DNA from: DASUAL01 sp050733055
GTDB lineage: Bacteria; Gemmatimonadota; Gemmatimonadetes; Gemmatimonadales; GWC2-71-9
DNA: 11,209 nucleotides
Direction of reading: 5' to 3'
NCBI GenBank assembly: GCA_050733055.1
Contig: JBOHSI010000221.1
Location: 1 to 11,209, forward strand
Positions within the stretch are counted from its first letter, which is position 1; each line of letters begins with the position of its first letter. The notes beneath the pieces are model-generated. The model worked only from the letters and a program-made list of their open reading frames with translations, was not told where the DNA came from and made no database searches. A program made the position numbers and the translations under genes. Of this stretch, positions 1 through 6,197 are shown piece after piece.

Positions 1-2
1 CC

Positions 3-1304
3 CTACCGCCTCTTACCGCCCAGGTACTCCCGCGCCCGCTCCAGCACTGCGTCCCTCCCCGCGAGCACGTCGGCCGCGGTCCGCGACACCGGAATCTCCG
101 GGCGGATGCCCGTCCCGGCGAACTCTTCTCCGTTGGAGAACGCGTGGCGCGTGACCGAGAACGTGACGGTCCAATTCTTGGGGAGTTGGATCTCGAGCGG
201 CTCGCCCGGGCTCCCGCCGGACGGCTCGCCGATAATCACGCCTCGCCCCGTGTTTCGGAACGCCACGAGGAGATCCTCCGCCGCTCCCGTGGTGGCGCTG
301 GAGGCGAGCACCGCGACGGGGCCGTCGTAGGGGGGCCGGTCGACGCGCGGCGCAACGATTGCGGGCGGTGGGCCGTACCAGTACATCGCGGAGTCGGGCA
401 GGCGCCGGGCCCGGAAGACGGCCCGATATGCCGGGGTCCTCCAGCGCACGGCCGGGAACGGGGTGTTGGTGAGGCGCGCCAGGAGCTGGTATCCGTTTTC
501 GCCGGTTCTGCCGCCGGCGCGGCGGAGATCGAGCACCAGCCCGTTCACACCGATGAAATCGGGGAACGCGCGGTCGAACTGCCTCACGACATCTTCGTCC
601 GCGAGTGCGGCGATACGCACGACGACCACGCCGTCGGGCAGCGAGTCGATTTGGAGCTCGGGCGGTTCGAGCGGCCAGCGGTCGTTGAGGGAGACACTGC
701 GGGTGACGCTGATGCCGCGCTGCCCGCCCCCCGCGAGGCGGAGCGAGAGCTGTAGCAGGGTGCCTTTTTCGCCTTGAAGCATCCACGCCACGGCGCGCTG
801 CCAGCGGTCGGCGGGCGTCGCCGCCGCAATCTCGGGAAGCACGGAGTCGCGGATCCAGCTCTCGGCAGGCAGGCCCTGCACGGCGACGATCTCCGCCAAC
901 CGCTCGGGGCGCGCGATGCGCATCTCGTCGTTCTCCGCATAGTCGAGGATGTACGGCCGGCGCTCGATGCTCTCGAGCAGGAGTGGGGGCCGGGCGATGC
1001 GTGAACGCAGGTTCGCGGGCGGGATCACCGCGGCCTGGCCGTCGCCCAGCAGGGCGAGGAAGCGCCGCAGGCGCCGATAGAAGCGGATGTCGGACTGCGG
1101 CTCTGTAGCGAGCTTCAGGGTGGCGGCGAGGGCCGAATCCCAGTCGGCCTGCACGTGGTCCCAGTAGGCGAAGTTGTAGCGGGCTTCCGCCCAGATCGTC
1201 GCGACGGCCGCGGCGCGCTCGGTGGCGCTGAGCTGCTGGCCGGCGAGCGGCATGAGCGGCGCGACGAGGCCCAGACCGAGGACGGTGACCGAGCGCATGA
1301 TCAC
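3..1304 (-). CDS. S41-family (tail-specific/IRBP-like) protein, probable pseudo-peptidase
   Basis: Exported protein of the S41 peptidase fold, 433 aa. Residues 1-22 form a signal peptide ending at AGQQ. A family-typical N-terminal domain follows, then a degenerate PDZ-like stretch (about 134-175) and the S41 core with VLDLRRAGG (257-265), a GAAED segment (340-344), IGEPSGGSPGEPL (358-370) and the C-terminal GTGIRPEIPV (397-406). In this S41 branch the core normally reads as Ser-Ala-Ala-Glu and the N-terminal motif as Asp-Gly-His-Thr. Here the nucleophile position is Gly340 (GGA codon) and the histidine position is Gln90 (DGQA). Peptidase activity is therefore doubtful, and a binding role is possible. 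Two starts compete: GTG at 1304, six bases after a TAGATT hexamer, and ATG at 1298, which overlaps the start of the divergent gene. The stop TAG is at 3-5. Family assignment is firm; loss of catalysis is inferred from remembered family motifs. Confidence 0.85.
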   Translation of the reverse strand: MIMRSVTVLGLGLVAPLMPLAGQQLSATERAAAVATIWAEARYNFAYWDHVQADWDSALAATLKLATEPQSDIRFYRRLRRFLALLGDGQAAVIPPANLRSRIARPPLLLESIERRPYILDYAENDEMRIARPERLAEIVAVQGLPAESWIRDSVLPEIAAATPADRWQRAVAWMLQGEKGTLLQLSLRLAGGGQRGISVTRSVSLNDRWPLEPPELQIDSLPDGVVVVRIAALADEDVVRQFDRAFPDFIGVNGLVLDLRRAGGRTGENGYQLLARLTNTPFPAVRWRTPAYRAVFRARRLPDSAMYWYGPPPAIVAPRVDRPPYDGPVAVLASSATTGAAEDLLVAFRNTGRGVIIGEPSGGSPGEPLEIQLPKNWTVTFSVTRHAFSNGEEFAGTGIRPEIPVSRTAADVLAGRDAVLERAREYLGGKRR

Positions 1305-2541
1305 GCGCCTAATCTATCTGGTTCTGTTCGTATCGCCGCAGGTGCTGATCTATCTGTACCTGCGCGAGCGACTTGCCGACCCCACCCGGCCGCGTTACGC
1401 GCGGTTCGTGCGCCGCGCCCTCGGGGCCGTCTTCGTGATCGGCAACCTGCCGTGGATCTTCGTCGCCGCTCGCGCCCTGTTCGGCTCCGTGTGGGGCATC
1501 GGACGAATCCCGTACCTCGGCCCGTGGATCGCCTGGCAGATCCTGGGGTGGATCTTCTGCGCGCTCGTGAGCGTCTATCTCCTAGGGAAGTTCGTTGTCT
1601 GGGGGAGCAGGGAGCTGGGAGCGGTACTCTTCGGTGCACGCCGGGACTCTGCCGCGCGCCGCGAAGTACCGCTCCCTGCTCCCCGCTCCCTTGTGTCGCG
1701 CCGCCGCTTCCTCGCGCGCGCCGTCTATTCGTACGCCGCCGCCGGTGCCGCGCTCTCCACCTACGGCATCTGGAGCGCCTACCGCGTGCCCGAGATCACC
1801 CGCCGCACGCTGATGTTCCCCGATCTGCCGCCGGGCCTCGACGGCCTCAGCGTGCTTCACGTCTCGGACCTCCACGCCGGCATCCACCTCGGCGAGGATG
1901 AGATGCGCGAGATCGTGGCCCAGGCGAACGGGCTCCAGCCCGATCTGATCGTGCAGACTGGCGATATGATCGACATCTCGCCGTCCTACATTCCGCCGTA
2001 CGTGCGGGCCCTCCGCGACCTCCGGGCTCCGCTCGGCGTGGTGACGGTGATCGGCAACCATGACCGGTATACCGGGGAGGAGGCCGTGATCCGCGGCTGC
2101 AGGGACGCCGGGCAGGTCGTGGTGAAGAACGGCTGCCACGTGCTCGAGCGCGGCGGCGCGACCCTCGCTCTGCTCGGCATCGAGGACCCGCGCAGTTGGA
2201 CAGCCGACGACCCGCAACCCCACGACGTCGATGCCGCGCTCCAGGCCGCGCCCTCGGACGCGTTCAAGATCCTGCTCGCGCACCGCCCGGGCGCGTGGGA
2301 CACGGCCGCGCCGCGCGGTATCCCGCTCACGCTGGCGGGACACATCCACGGCGGGCAGTTCTACGTGCCGCTCGTTGGCTGGTCGGCCGGCCGGCTGATC
2401 ACGAAGTACGTCATGGGGCACTTCCAGCGGGGGAACAGCCAGCTGTATGTGAGTCGGGGCATTGGAGTCGTCGGCGTACCGATCCGCGTGTTCACGCCGC
2501 CGGAGGTGGCGCTCTTTGAACTGCGGCGGTCGGACGGTTAG
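1297..2541 (+). CDS. Membrane-anchored calcineurin-like metallophosphoesterase
   Basis: Two-metal phosphoesterase of the YkuE/YaeI/LpxG type, 414 aa. Members cleave phosphoester or pyrophosphate bonds, some in lipid A precursors; the substrate here is unknown. Residues 1-100 hold about three hydrophobic helices (4-22, 42-62, 76-100). A fourth hydrophobic stretch (142-158) follows SRRRFL, a Tat-like twin-arginine motif common in this family. The catalytic domain begins near 180 and has all the metal motifs: DLHAG (191-195), GDMID (222-226), GNHD (253-256), His329 in LAHRP, and GHIHGGQ (348-354). The start ATG at 1297 was chosen because MITRLIYLVLF opens the first membrane helix. In-frame starts further upstream would add a polar, arginine-rich extension. 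The ATG overlaps the minus-strand start at 1298. Residues 103-131 are encoded by a palindromic repeat element also found at 3832-3905. The gene ends six bases before the end of the convergent tetR. Confidence 0.9.
   Translation: MITRLIYLVLFVSPQVLIYLYLRERLADPTRPRYARFVRRALGAVFVIGNLPWIFVAARALFGSVWGIGRIPYLGPWIAWQILGWIFCALVSVYLLGKFVVWGSRELGAVLFGARRDSAARREVPLPAPRSLVSRRRFLARAVYSYAAAGAALSTYGIWSAYRVPEITRRTLMFPDLPPGLDGLSVLHVSDLHAGIHLGEDEMREIVAQANGLQPDLIVQTGDMIDISPSYIPPYVRALRDLRAPLGVVTVIGNHDRYTGEEAVIRGCRDAGQVVVKNGCHVLERGGATLALLGIEDPRSWTADDPQPHDVDAALQAAPSDAFKILLAHRPGAWDTAAPRGIPLTLAGHIHGGQFYVPLVGWSAGRLITKYVMGHFQRGNSQLYVSRGIGVVGVPIRVFTPPEVALFELRRSDG
1311..1316 (-). promoter_or_regulatory. Possible -10 hexamer (TAGATT) for a leaderless S41 transcript
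   Basis: On the minus strand TAGATT is followed by six bases and then the GTG at 1304. No Shine-Dalgarno sequence is placed for that GTG. No convincing -35 is seen 16-18 bases upstream. The site lies inside the first codons of the divergent metallophosphoesterase gene, since the two genes have no intergenic space. The same hexamer sits before the tetR start. Confidence 0.35.
1603..1690. repeat. Palindromic heptamer element, copy 1 (inside the metallophosphoesterase gene)
   Basis: The left arm (1603-1628) is three tandem heptamers, GGGAGCA, GGGAGCT and GGGAGCG, followed by GTACT. The right arm (1665-1690) is AGTAC followed by CGCTCCC, TGCTCCC and CGCTCCC. The arms pair over 26 bases with two mismatches around a 36-base loop. 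The element is translated as residues 103-131 of the phosphoesterase, ending in a proline-rich VPLPAPRS, between the last N-terminal helix and the SRRRFL segment. It shares its arms and architecture with the copy at 3832-3905. Confidence 0.85.
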
Positions 2542-2547
2542 AGACGG

Positions 2548-3129
2548 CTAGAGCCGCCTGGTCTCTGCGATCGCGTCCCAGGCGGCGGTGAGCCCGAGTT
2601 GCACGCCGGCGTGGCCCTCCGGCCACTCCTTGCCCGACACGCGGTCGATCACGAGCGTTACCACGCGGAGCCACACTGCGGCCCACACCTCGGCGGCGCC
2701 GGGCTTTACCGACCCTTCGGCTTTCGCCTGGGCGATCAGCGCCTCGAGCCCGAGTCGAAAATCGCGCGCTACCTTGCGGCTCTCGTCGTCGAGCAACTCG
2801 CCGTGGCGTTGGATGAAGAACAGGCGCACCACCTCGGGCTCCCGCCCCGCTCCGGCGGCCAGCCCGCGCCCGAGCTCGGCAAGCTTCTCGCGCGGCCCCA
2901 CCTTGAGTGCGTCCGCGTCTTTGACGAGTCGCACCGCCCAGCGCCCTGCCGTGCGGTACAGCTCGTTCAGGAGGTGCTGCTTCGAGTCGAAGTGGCGGTA
3001 GATCGTGCCCTCCGCCACGCCAGCCTTCTTCGCGATGTGGGGTGTGGTGGTGATGTGATAGCCCTGGCCGGTGAACAGCTCCAGCGCGGCGCGAATGAGA
3101 CGCTGGCGGGTGAGGTCGGCCTGGGTCAT
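2548..3129 (-). CDS. TetR-family transcriptional regulator
   Basis: DNA-binding repressor of the TetR type, 193 aa, the usual length. The N-terminal helix-turn-helix spans about residues 8-55 and is textbook: LIRAALELF (11-19), then IAKKAGVAEGTIYRHFDSK (32-50). The C-terminal ligand and dimer domain (60-193) is helical and not diagnostic of a ligand. The start ATG at 3129 gives the normal TetR N-terminus. An open frame upstream to 3495 would add 122 unrelated residues and run antisense through the neighbouring gene. There is no Shine-Dalgarno sequence. A TAGATT hexamer ends eight bases before the ATG, so the mRNA may be leaderless. It is divergent from the broken dehydrogenase-like gene (142-base gap), a usual arrangement for a TetR protein and its target. 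No clear operator palindrome was found there. Confidence 0.93.
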   Translation of the reverse strand: MTQADLTRQRLIRAALELFTGQGYHITTTPHIAKKAGVAEGTIYRHFDSKQHLLNELYRTAGRWAVRLVKDADALKVGPREKLAELGRGLAAGAGREPEVVRLFFIQRHGELLDDESRKVARDFRLGLEALIAQAKAEGSVKPGAAEVWAAVWLRVVTLVIDRVSGKEWPEGHAGVQLGLTAAWDAIAETRRL

Positions 3130-3137
3130 CGGGCGCG

Positions 3138-3143
3138 AATCTA
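3138..3143 (-). promoter_or_regulatory. Possible -10 hexamer (TAGATT) for tetR
   Basis: Reading the minus strand, TAGATT is followed by eight bases and the ATG of tetR. The spacing would put transcription start at or next to the start codon. No good -35 is seen. The same hexamer occurs before the S41 gene. Confidence 0.35.
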
Positions 3144-3256
3144 ACGCGAGGCCTCCACCGCCGCTGCCGGCTCGCGACCGGCGCAACCTGGGGTTCCGTC
3201 GACTGTCGTGCCTCGCTAGGTTTCCGCCCGCTCGTCGTTCCCCCTCATGCACGCTC

Positions 3257-3261
3257 GGAGG
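3257..3261 (+). promoter_or_regulatory. Shine-Dalgarno site of the dehydrogenase-like gene
   Basis: GGAGG lies 10 bases before the ATG at 3272. It supports that start over in-frame positions further upstream, which would add residues unlike the Rossmann-fold N-terminus. Confidence 0.6.
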
Positions 3262-3271
3262 CGAGTGCGCC

Positions 3272-3831
3272 ATGTGCATGCTGGTTTTGGGCGCGGGGCT
3301 CCAGGGGTCCGCCTGCGCGTATGATCTGTTGCAGCATCCGCGTGTGGAGCGCGTCACGGTTGCCGACCTGAAGCCCGACAGTATCCCGGCCTTCATCAAC
3401 CCGTACGTGGGCAAGCGGCTCGCTCTCCTGACGCTCGACGTGCAGGACGCCGCGGCTGTGCGCGCTGCGGTGCGAGGACACGATGCGGTTCTCAACGCTG
3501 CGCCATACTACTTCAACCTCGACGTCTCGAGGGCGGCCGTGGACGTCGGGGCGCACTGCGCCGACCTGGGCGCGATCTCGTCGCGCTGCGGGTGGAGGTG
3601 CGGGGGCGGAACGGGAAGCAGGCCGCATGGCAGCTGCTCGACTACTACGACGAGGCCCATGGCATCAGCGCGATGATGCGGACCACCGGCTACTCCCTCG
3701 CAGTCACGGGCCTCATGCAGGTGGACGGCCGCATCGCCGTGAAGGGCGTGCGCACCCCGGACGAGGCGGTGCCGTTCGCTCCGTATCTCGACGAACTAGC
3801 GAAGCGGGGAATTGAAATCCGGGAGGTCTAA
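3272..3831 (+). pseudogene. Saccharopine dehydrogenase-like gene with internal deletion and frameshift
   Basis: Remnant of an NAD(P)-dependent oxidoreductase of the saccharopine/lysine dehydrogenase-like family. From ATG 3272 the first about 100 residues are an intact Rossmann domain: GAGLQG dinucleotide motif (7-12), an ADLKPD acidic turn (31-36), LDVQD (55-59), and NAAPYYFNLDV through CADLG (75-100). From about 3571 the homologous sequence continues in another frame, reading DLVALRVEVRG, then LLDYYDEAHGISAMMRTTGYS, then GVRTPDE, to the TAA at 3829-3831. That is the C-terminal end of the same family. Homologues are about 390 aa, so roughly 180-200 central residues, the substrate domain, are missing and the reading frame changes. 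Translation from the start would run out of frame and stop at 3676. A deletion is the simplest reading; an assembly error cannot be excluded from one sequence. Confidence 0.8.
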
Positions 3832-3905
3832 GGGAGCGGGGAGCAGGGAGCGGTACCATCGGCGTGATCAAAGATGGGCACCGTATGGTACCGCTCCCCG
3901 CTCCC
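3832..3905. repeat. Palindromic heptamer element, copy 2 (between convergent genes)
   Basis: The left arm is GGGAGCG, GGGAGCA and GGGAGCG followed by GTACCAT (3832-3859). The right arm is ATGGTAC followed by two CGCTCCC units (3885-3905). Positions 3839-3859 pair with 3885-3905 over 21 bases with one mismatch. Inside, CGG/CCG and ATC/GAT can also pair around an AAA loop, so almost the whole element folds into one long hairpin. It starts directly after the TAA of the dehydrogenase-like gene and ends 7 bases before the stop of the opposing D15 gene. It therefore fills the convergent gap and could act as a two-way terminator, although no T-run follows on either strand. Confidence 0.85.
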
Positions 3906-3912
3906 CGGCTTG

Positions 3913-5049
3913 TCAGTAGCTCCACGTCGTGCCCCACAGGAGCTGCACTCCTTCGCCCCCCGCGCCCACGCCCACCACGACGAGGGAGTTGCGGAGAAAG
4001 CGGAGCGCGACCTCACCGCCCGCACCCGTGTGGAGCGCGGCGGTGGTCAGGCGGAACTGCTCTTGCGGCCCGAACACGCGGCCCGCGTCAACGAAAGCGA
4101 CGAGCTTCAGCTCGACCACGCTCGGCACCGAGAGCAGCACGTAGCGTGCTTCCACGCCGCCGAGCAGCTTGGCGTGCCCCGTAAAGCGCCCCTCGTAGTA
4201 CCCGCGCAGCGTGCGGTAGCCGCCCAGGACGACGAATGGCCGCTCGCTCGACTCCATCTCCTGCTCGACCGCGAGCGGTGGTTTCCCGCCCATCCCGTCG
4301 CCGCCGAGTCGCCCCGCGAGGACGAGCCTCTGGAGCGGTTGCACCTGCACCCGCGCGTGGGCTGTGGTCCGGGTGTAACCCCTCCCGCTGGCGAACAGCG
4401 CCTCGACGAACAGCCCGGAATGCGGATCGATCTCGTGGTCGCGGGTATCGAAGACCACCCCCGCGCGCACGACCCGGTCGTCGAACGGGACGGTGGCGGG
4501 ATCTACGGCGCCCGATGTCAGGTCACGGCGGAACACGCTCTGTCCCGGCAGCGGACGGAAGTCGGTGTGCTGGAAGGTGGTGCCGAGGAGGACCCGTACG
4601 GGACCGGCGACACGACGCTGGACCGTGGCGCGCAGGCTCGTGGCGGTGCGGCTCACCCGGTAAAAGTGGGTCCCGAGGGCGCGGGCGCTGTCGGCGACGT
4701 AGCGGGTGTCGTTGCCGATCCCGTAATAGCCGAGGCGGTTCACCCGCGCCGTCGTGATCGTCAGGTTCGCTCGCCAGCCGTCCCACCACGCCGGCGCCTG
4801 CGCATCGGCGACGAAGAAGCGGCTCCCCTGGGTGCTCGCGCCGATGTCGAAGGTGACGGCGGCGAGGTTCGGCTCGGGGCGCTCGACGAAGCCCACGGGG
4901 CTGTAGCGGCCGTAGTGGAGGGCTCCCCACAGCCCGTCGATGGTGGTGTACCAGGCGTAAGGATAGAGGTTGTCGCGCCAGAAACGCTGGGCGGCGAGCG
5001 CGGGGGCCGCGCCCGCGAGCAGCCCGAGCGCCGCGCTAACGGCCCGCAG
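3913..5049 (-). CDS. Outer-membrane beta-barrel protein, D15/BamA-type surface antigen domain
   Basis: C-terminal D15-type barrel without POTRA repeats, placed in the outer membrane. Diagnostic segments (numbering from the proposed start) are FDTRDHEIDPHSGLF (200-214) and LGGYRTLRGYYEGRF (275-289), with alternating amphipathic strands throughout and a terminal aromatic residue (WSY at the end). The frame has no ATG, GTG or TTG before GTG 4896, yet the 51 codons upstream of that GTG clearly belong to the gene. They read as a signal peptide (hydrophobic GLLAGAAPALAA, then Q) followed by a mature start, FWRDNLYPY, and LHYGRYSPVGF. I place the start at CTG 5049-5047, which gives MRAVSAALG and overlaps the last codons of the upstream glycosylasparaginase gene by 14 bases. 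Translation may be coupled. The start is uncertain; the barrel identity is not. Proposed length 378 aa. Confidence 0.8.
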   Translation of the reverse strand: MRAVSAALGLLAGAAPALAAQRFWRDNLYPYAWYTTIDGLWGALHYGRYSPVGFVERPEPNLAAVTFDIGASTQGSRFFVADAQAPAWWDGWRANLTITTARVNRLGYYGIGNDTRYVADSARALGTHFYRVSRTATSLRATVQRRVAGPVRVLLGTTFQHTDFRPLPGQSVFRRDLTSGAVDPATVPFDDRVVRAGVVFDTRDHEIDPHSGLFVEALFASGRGYTRTTAHARVQVQPLQRLVLAGRLGGDGMGGKPPLAVEQEMESSERPFVVLGGYRTLRGYYEGRFTGHAKLLGGVEARYVLLSVPSVVELKLVAFVDAGRVFGPQEQFRLTTAALHTGAGGEVALRFLRNSLVVVGVGAGGEGVQLLWGTTWSY

Positions 5050-6097
5050 CGCGGCGCTCGTAGAGATACGCCGTATCCCGGAGCTTCGCTTCGGTTCCGT
5101 CGTACGCGGCGTAGCGCCCCGGATAGAGCGACGCAGCGCCGAACTCGCCGCGCTTGTTCACGGCGTAAAAGTTGAGGCCGAACCTCGGCTTGCCGCCAGG
5201 ATCGAGCAGCCGCTTCTCGGTCAGTTGTACGACCCGCTTCAGCGTCTCGAGGCAGGCGTCCGCGGGCCTCATACCCCGGCGCATGAACTCGACCGCCAGG
5301 AACCCGCCGCACACCTTGATGTTCGACTCGCCGCGGCCCGTCGAGCCTGCTGCACCGACGTCGTTGTCGGTGTATTGGCCTGCGCCGATGATCGGACTGT
5401 CGCCGACACGCCCGGGGATCTTGAAGGCGAGCCCGCTGGTCGTGGTCACCGAGGAGAGGTCCCCGTGCGGCGTGACCGCGTCGCAGTTGATCGTCCCGGT
5501 GGGCCGCACGCTCAGGCGCTCGCCTTCCGGCACGTCGAGGTAGTCGTCCTCGGGGTTCAAGTTCGCGCGCCAGCGCAGCCACTCCTCGCGCGCATGCTCG
5601 GTGAGCAGGTTCTCCTCCTGGAAGCCGTACTGAAGCGCGAACCGCTTGGCGCCCGGGCCGACCAGAAAGATATGGTCCGTGTATTTGAGCACGAGCTTCG
5701 CGACCTCGGACGGCGTCTTGATGCCTTCGAGCGCGCCCACCGCGCCGGCACGCTTGGTCGGCCCGTGCATGCATGCCGCATCGAGCTGGACGACTCCGTC
5801 GGCGTTGGGCAGCCCGCCGTAGCCCACCGAGTCGTCGTTGGGGTCGAGTTCCTGGATCTTCACGCCCTCGATGACCGCGTCGAGGGTGTCGGCGCCCTGC
5901 AGCAGCATGTCGAAGGCCTTCTGCACCGCGCGCACGCCGTTGGCGCTCGCGACGACGACCGGCCTCGCCGCCCAGCGGCTGGCGGCCGGCAGGGGCCGTG
6001 GCGGACGCATCGCGTACGGGATATCGAAAGCGGTAGCGGCGGCCATGCCGACGGCCGTGGATGAGACGAACTCGCGACGGGACAGAACAAGGGACAC
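5036..6097 (-). CDS. N4-(beta-N-acetylglucosaminyl)-L-asparaginase (glycosylasparaginase), Tat-exported
   Basis: Ntn-hydrolase that cleaves the GlcNAc-Asn bond of glycoasparagines, or a related asparaginase activity, made as a precursor that cuts itself. 353 aa. The N-terminus has a twin-arginine signal, LSRREFV (5-11), then a hydrophobic segment, so export by Tat is expected. Family motifs: VGYGGLPNADG (91-101), the autocleavage site GTINC (201-205) with Thr202 as predicted nucleophile, TTTSGLAFKIPGRVGDSPIIG (218-238) and TGRGE (253-257). The classical family reads HDTIG at the cleavage site; the GTIN form is a variant I recall from environmental homologues. The GTG start at 6097 has GGAG eight bases upstream and lies just downstream of a clear promoter. 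The longer frame to TTG 6160 starts inside the -35 box. Its last codons overlap the D15 gene, giving a two-gene operon. Confidence 0.9.
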   Translation of the reverse strand: MSLVLSRREFVSSTAVGMAAATAFDIPYAMRPPRPLPAASRWAARPVVVASANGVRAVQKAFDMLLQGADTLDAVIEGVKIQELDPNDDSVGYGGLPNADGVVQLDAACMHGPTKRAGAVGALEGIKTPSEVAKLVLKYTDHIFLVGPGAKRFALQYGFQEENLLTEHAREEWLRWRANLNPEDDYLDVPEGERLSVRPTGTINCDAVTPHGDLSSVTTTSGLAFKIPGRVGDSPIIGAGQYTDNDVGAAGSTGRGESNIKVCGGFLAVEFMRRGMRPADACLETLKRVVQLTEKRLLDPGGKPRFGLNFYAVNKRGEFGAASLYPGRYAAYDGTEAKLRDTAYLYERRAAGR

Positions 6098-6105
6098 GCC
6101 TCGCG

Positions 6106-6109
6106 CTCC
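6106..6109 (-). promoter_or_regulatory. Shine-Dalgarno site deciding the glycosylasparaginase start
   Basis: GGAG on the minus strand, 8 bases before the GTG at 6097. Together with the promoter just upstream it fixes this start rather than the TTG at 6160 or the GTG at 6142. Confidence 0.65.
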
Positions 6110-6131
6110 GTTGGAGAGGATGACGTGCTTG

Positions 6132-6160
6132 GTTTTACGCACTCGAGCGGCGCCTGTCAA
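6132..6160 (-). promoter_or_regulatory. Sigma-70-type promoter of the glycosylasparaginase-D15 operon
   Basis: On the minus strand a perfect TTGACA (6160-6155) is followed by exactly 17 bases and TAAAAC (6137-6132), four of six matching TATAAT. Transcription would begin near 6125, leaving a leader of about 27 bases that contains the GGAG site. It is the best promoter match in the window. Confidence 0.75.
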
Positions 6161-6161
6161 C

Positions 6162-6190
6162 TTGCTCCGTCAGAGAGCCGGCCCTAACGT
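6162..6190 (+). promoter_or_regulatory. Possible promoter of the plus-strand operon, leaderless type
   Basis: TTGCTC (6162-6167), 17 bases, then TAACGT (6185-6190), then 7 bases to the GTG at 6198. Each hexamer matches only three positions, but the spacing is ideal and no Shine-Dalgarno site is present. It is nearly back to back with the minus-strand promoter: the two -35 boxes are separated by one base. Confidence 0.4.
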
Positions 6191-6197
6191 TCCGACC

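Noticed and set aside
2540..2566. AGAGAC...GTCTCT inverted repeat at the convergent ends of the phosphoesterase and tetR, as a terminator
   Set aside because: The stem is only 6 pairs with a 15-base loop and no T-run; too weak to call.
3130..3495. Longer tetR with 122 extra N-terminal residues
   Set aside because: The extension is antisense to the dehydrogenase-like gene and not protein-like; a normal TetR begins at ATG 3129.
1603..3905. Heptamer repeats read as a CRISPR array
   Set aside because: Units are 7 bases in palindromic arms without regularly spaced unique spacers, and no cas genes are present.
3874..5175. 433-codon plus-strand open frame opposite the D15 gene
   Set aside because: It is antisense to a gene with clear D15 motifs, is rich in Arg, Ala and Gly as expected from the complement of GC-rich codons, and shows no recognisable domain.
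4970..6064. 364-codon plus-strand open frame opposite the glycosylasparaginase gene
   Set aside because: It is a shadow of a real gene with catalytic motifs on the other strand; its composition is that of antisense high-GC coding DNA.
6098..6160. TTG 6160 as start of the glycosylasparaginase
   Set aside because: That TTG is part of the TTGACA -35 box; a GGAG site and a Tat signal fit the GTG at 6097.
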